Shown piece by piece: positions 7,396 to 8,231 of a stretch of 8,231 nt of DNA. Source of the stretch: Candidatus Colicola caccequi (lineage in GTDB: Bacteria; Bacteroidota; Bacteroidia; Bacteroidales; Paludibacteraceae). A model generated the notes under the pieces. It had not been told where the DNA came from, searched no databases, and worked only from the letters and a program-made list of their open reading frames with translations. Position 1 is the stretch's first letter. Each line of letters begins with the position of its first letter. Location: NCBI GenBank assembly GCA_018065205.1, contig JAGHTR010000192.1, positions 1 through 8,231 of the forward strand, written 5' to 3'. Position numbers and translations under genes: made by a program.

Positions 7396-7667
7396 TTTAT
7401 AGTATTGCATATTCAAAGCAAGCTGATAAAACGTTGCGGAAGTGGAAAAAATCCAATCCCGTATTGTTTAAAAAGGCGACTGCTATTTTGTGTGATATAA
7501 TGCAACATCCAAGAACAGGGATTGGTCATCCAGAGCCTCTGGTTGGTGGGAATGATATCACCTATTCACGTCACATTACGGCACATGATCGTATCGTTTA
7601 TGACATTTATGATGCTGAGATTACAGTGTTAATACTTCAAACAGAAGAACACTATAACGATAAATAA
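7392..7667 (+). CDS. yoeB: YoeB-family mRNA interferase toxin
   Basis: This is a RelE-superfamily toxin that, in known members, binds the ribosome A site and cleaves mRNA, stopping translation until the antitoxin is restored. The 91-residue protein is close to the 84 residues of E. coli YoeB. All residues matching the YoeB catalytic set are present: E48 in GHPEPL, R67 in HDRIVY, and H87-Y88 in EEHY near the C-terminus. The family pattern SRRI is here SRHI (59-62), and the tryptophan before it is replaced by tyrosine (Y58). The intact active site suggests a working toxin. It overlaps the antitoxin gene by 4 bases (ATGA). The symbol is by family resemblance. Confidence 0.9.
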   Translation: MIYSIAYSKQADKTLRKWKKSNPVLFKKATAILCDIMQHPRTGIGHPEPLVGGNDITYSRHITAHDRIVYDIYDAEITVLILQTEEHYNDK

Positions 7668-7695
7668 CAAAACTAACCCAGCCTATGATTAACCG

Positions 7696-7713
7696 GCATC
7701 GTAAAGGCGATGC
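7696..7713 (+). other. Small hairpin GCATCG-taaagg-CGATGC
   Basis: A 6-base perfect stem with a 6-base loop lies 28 bases after the toxin stop. It is not followed by a T-run, so it is not an intrinsic terminator. It could be a stabilising element at the 3' end of the toxin message or the 5' part of a structured RNA that continues downstream. Confidence 0.45.
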
Positions 7714-7745
7714 ATGACATATAAATATAGCGTTGTAAGCCCAAC

Positions 7746-7874
7746 TTGATCTTTTGAAACTTCGACACTTTCAAAAAATCTACTCAAGTACGGTTTTGCA
7801 CGCTCGCGCATTCAGCGTGAGTTTTTGTGCGTACATTTGAGTAGAATAGGTAGTCGAAGACCTCAAAAGATCAA
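7746..7874 (+). ncRNA. Candidate structured RNA: long nested imperfect palindrome
   Basis: Successive arms pair in register over 129 bases. From outside in they are TTGATCTTTTGA (7746-7757) with 7863-7874, TTCGAC (7761-7766) with 7853-7858, TCTACTCAA (7779-7787) with 7837-7845, GTACG (7788-7792) with 7830-7834, and CACGCT (7799-7804) with 7814-7819. This gives about 38 pairs, with a 3x4 internal loop, a 12x7 internal loop and a 2-base bulge. The tip could instead pair 7803-7809 with 7815-7821 around ATTCA. An intrinsic terminator starts 4 bases later, which fixes the likely transcribed strand as plus. No promoter match was found for it, so it may be part of the toxin-antitoxin transcript. A rod with a central bubble recalls 6S-like RNA, but a repeat or mobile-element remnant is also possible. 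That it is an RNA is inference; the palindrome is observed. Confidence 0.5.
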
Positions 7875-7877
7875 ATG

Positions 7878-7905
7878 AAGCGAACGAAAGTTCACGCTTT
7901 TTTTT
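7878..7905 (+). terminator. Intrinsic terminator with GAAA tetraloop and T8
   Basis: AAGCG (7878-7882) pairs with CGCTT (7895-7899), AAC with GTT inside it, around a GAAA loop (7886-7889), with a 2-base CA bulge. It runs directly into eight T residues (7898-7905). The T-run lies only on the plus-strand downstream side, so it ends rightward transcripts, either from the toxin-antitoxin operon or from an RNA made from the palindrome before it. Confidence 0.78.
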
Positions 7906-7915
7906 GTCTATTAAT

Positions 7916-7955
7916 GCAATCTAGGATACTATTTCTCAAGGCAACTAGGATACTA
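7916..7955. repeat. Direct repeat pair, CTAGGATACTA spaced 24 bases
   Basis: CTAGGATACTA occurs at 7921-7931 and again at 7945-7955. GCAA stands before both, with one extra T in the first copy. The 24-base period is a little over two helix turns. It lies just after the terminator. Its role is unknown; it could be a protein-binding pair or a small duplication. Confidence 0.7.
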
Positions 7956-8049
7956 ATAAAATATCTATAATATCAAACGGAGCCTGCCGAAAATCCGATA
8001 AAGAGTAGGCGCAAAACATTATCAATATCAATTATTAATTATTAACTTA

Positions 8050-8082
8050 CCCTCTCTCTCCCCTTCAGGGGGAGTTGGAGGG
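8050..8082 (+). repeat. C-rich/G-rich hairpin, likely dispersed Bacteroidota element
   Basis: CCCTC (8050-8054) pairs with GAGGG (8078-8082), and CTCCCC (8058-8063) with GGGGAG (8069-8074), around the loop TTCAG and a 3x3 internal loop. The stem is far richer in GC than the surrounding AT-rich spacer and stands out sharply. From memory, near-identical pyrimidine/purine hairpins recur between genes in Bacteroidota genomes. The hairpin lies 20 bases before the ATG at 8103, so it may fall in that gene's leader. There is no T-run after it. Confidence 0.65.
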
Positions 8083-8102
8083 GGCTTAAAAAACAAAACA
8101 TT

Positions 8103-8231
8103 ATGTTCAAAAAACTATTTTCATTATTTGCAGCCCTGACGCTGAGCGTGGGACTGTGGGCACAAAGTGTAGGTGACAAATTCGTGGATGAAACCTCTGG
8201 ATTGAAGTTCGAAATTACTGCCGTAGGCGAA
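8103..8231 (+). CDS. Secreted protein, N-terminal 43 residues only (window edge)
   Basis: Only the first 43 codons are present. The N-terminus is a classic Sec signal peptide: two lysines (MFKK), a hydrophobic core LFSLFAALTLSVGL, and a likely cut after WA before QS. The mature start, VGDKFVDETSGLKFEITAVGE, resembles the opening of Bacteroidales leucine-rich-repeat (BspA-like) surface proteins, which often begin with a VGD-F segment and a short beta-rich domain. That resemblance is weak at this length, so only the secreted nature is firm. The ATG is preceded by A-rich sequence (AAAAAACAAAACATT) without a Shine-Dalgarno, usual for the phylum. Confidence 0.8.
   Translation, partial: MFKKLFSLFAALTLSVGLWAQSVGDKFVDETSGLKFEITAVGE

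Larger units (their letters stand above)
7668..8102. other. 435-base stretch without genes, rich in hairpins
   Basis: No protein-coding frame longer than about 20 codons with any plausible start was seen on either strand. The stretch instead holds, in order, a small hairpin (7696-7713), a nested palindrome (7746-7874), an intrinsic terminator (7878-7905), a pair of direct repeats (7916-7955), an AT-rich part, and a C/G-rich hairpin (8050-8082). No full Bacteroidota promoter match was found for the gene starting at 8103. Confidence 0.8.

Noticed and set aside
7685..7717. Ten-codon frame ATG ATT AAC ... TGA
   Set aside because: Too short, no promoter or ribosome-binding support, and it coincides with a hairpin.
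7780..7836. Minus-strand frame of 18 codons within the palindrome
   Set aside because: Short, lies entirely within the folded element, and has no promoter or conserved feature.
7832..7839. TACATTTG as a -7 promoter element
   Set aside because: No TTTG about 20 bases upstream; it lies inside a stem of the palindrome.
7739..7905. Integron attC-like site (GCCCAAC before a folded region)
   Set aside because: GCCCAAC fits one core half (RYYYAAC), but no matching GTTRRRY lies at the other end and there is no integrase or cassette array nearby.
7903..7934. TTTG-N20-TACTATTT as a promoter for the gene at 8103
   Set aside because: The second box fails TAnnTTTG, and the TTTG is the end of the terminator T-run.

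Overview
The window looks like a chromosomal segment of a Bacteroidota (Bacteroidales-type) bacterium. The evidence is three independent matches to the phylum's promoter pattern (TTTG, a 20-base spacer, TAnnTTTG), starts without a clear Shine-Dalgarno but preceded by A-rich sequence, a Bacteroidota-style LptD with a long charged insert, and a Bacteroidota-type antitoxin/YoeB pair. No rRNA, tRNA, CRISPR array, transposase or integrase was seen.

Left part (1-4813, minus strand): a tightly packed operon reading lptD, slyD-like FKBP isomerase, der, and a fumarylacetoacetate-hydrolase-like gene cut by the window edge. Every junction overlaps, by 10, 35 and 1 bases. LptD inserts lipopolysaccharide into the outer membrane, the SlyD-like protein is a folding helper with a Cys/His-rich metal-binding tail, and Der is an essential ribosome-assembly GTPase. 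The last gene has lost two of the expected metal-binding acidic residues.

Middle (4814-6983): a divergent promoter region drives lptD to the left and pheS to the right. A perfect 10-base palindrome lies between the two promoters. pheS encodes the alpha subunit of phenylalanyl-tRNA synthetase and is followed after 4 bases by an EamA/DMT-family membrane transporter gene.

Right part (6984-8231): a short AT-rich spacer with a 14-base tandem repeat leads to a toxin-antitoxin operon with its own promoter and a possible autoregulatory operator. The toxin is YoeB-like and keeps all four catalytic residues. A 435-base stretch without genes follows. It holds a 129-base nested imperfect palindrome (about 38 base pairs possible), an intrinsic terminator just after it, a pair of 11-base direct repeats, and a C-rich/G-rich hairpin of a kind often repeated in Bacteroidota spacers. 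The last 129 bases are the start of a secreted protein with a clear signal peptide.

The most interesting unexplained element is the nested palindrome plus terminator (7746-7905). It could be a structured non-coding RNA, a structured 3' end of the toxin-antitoxin transcript, or a copy of a dispersed repeat.
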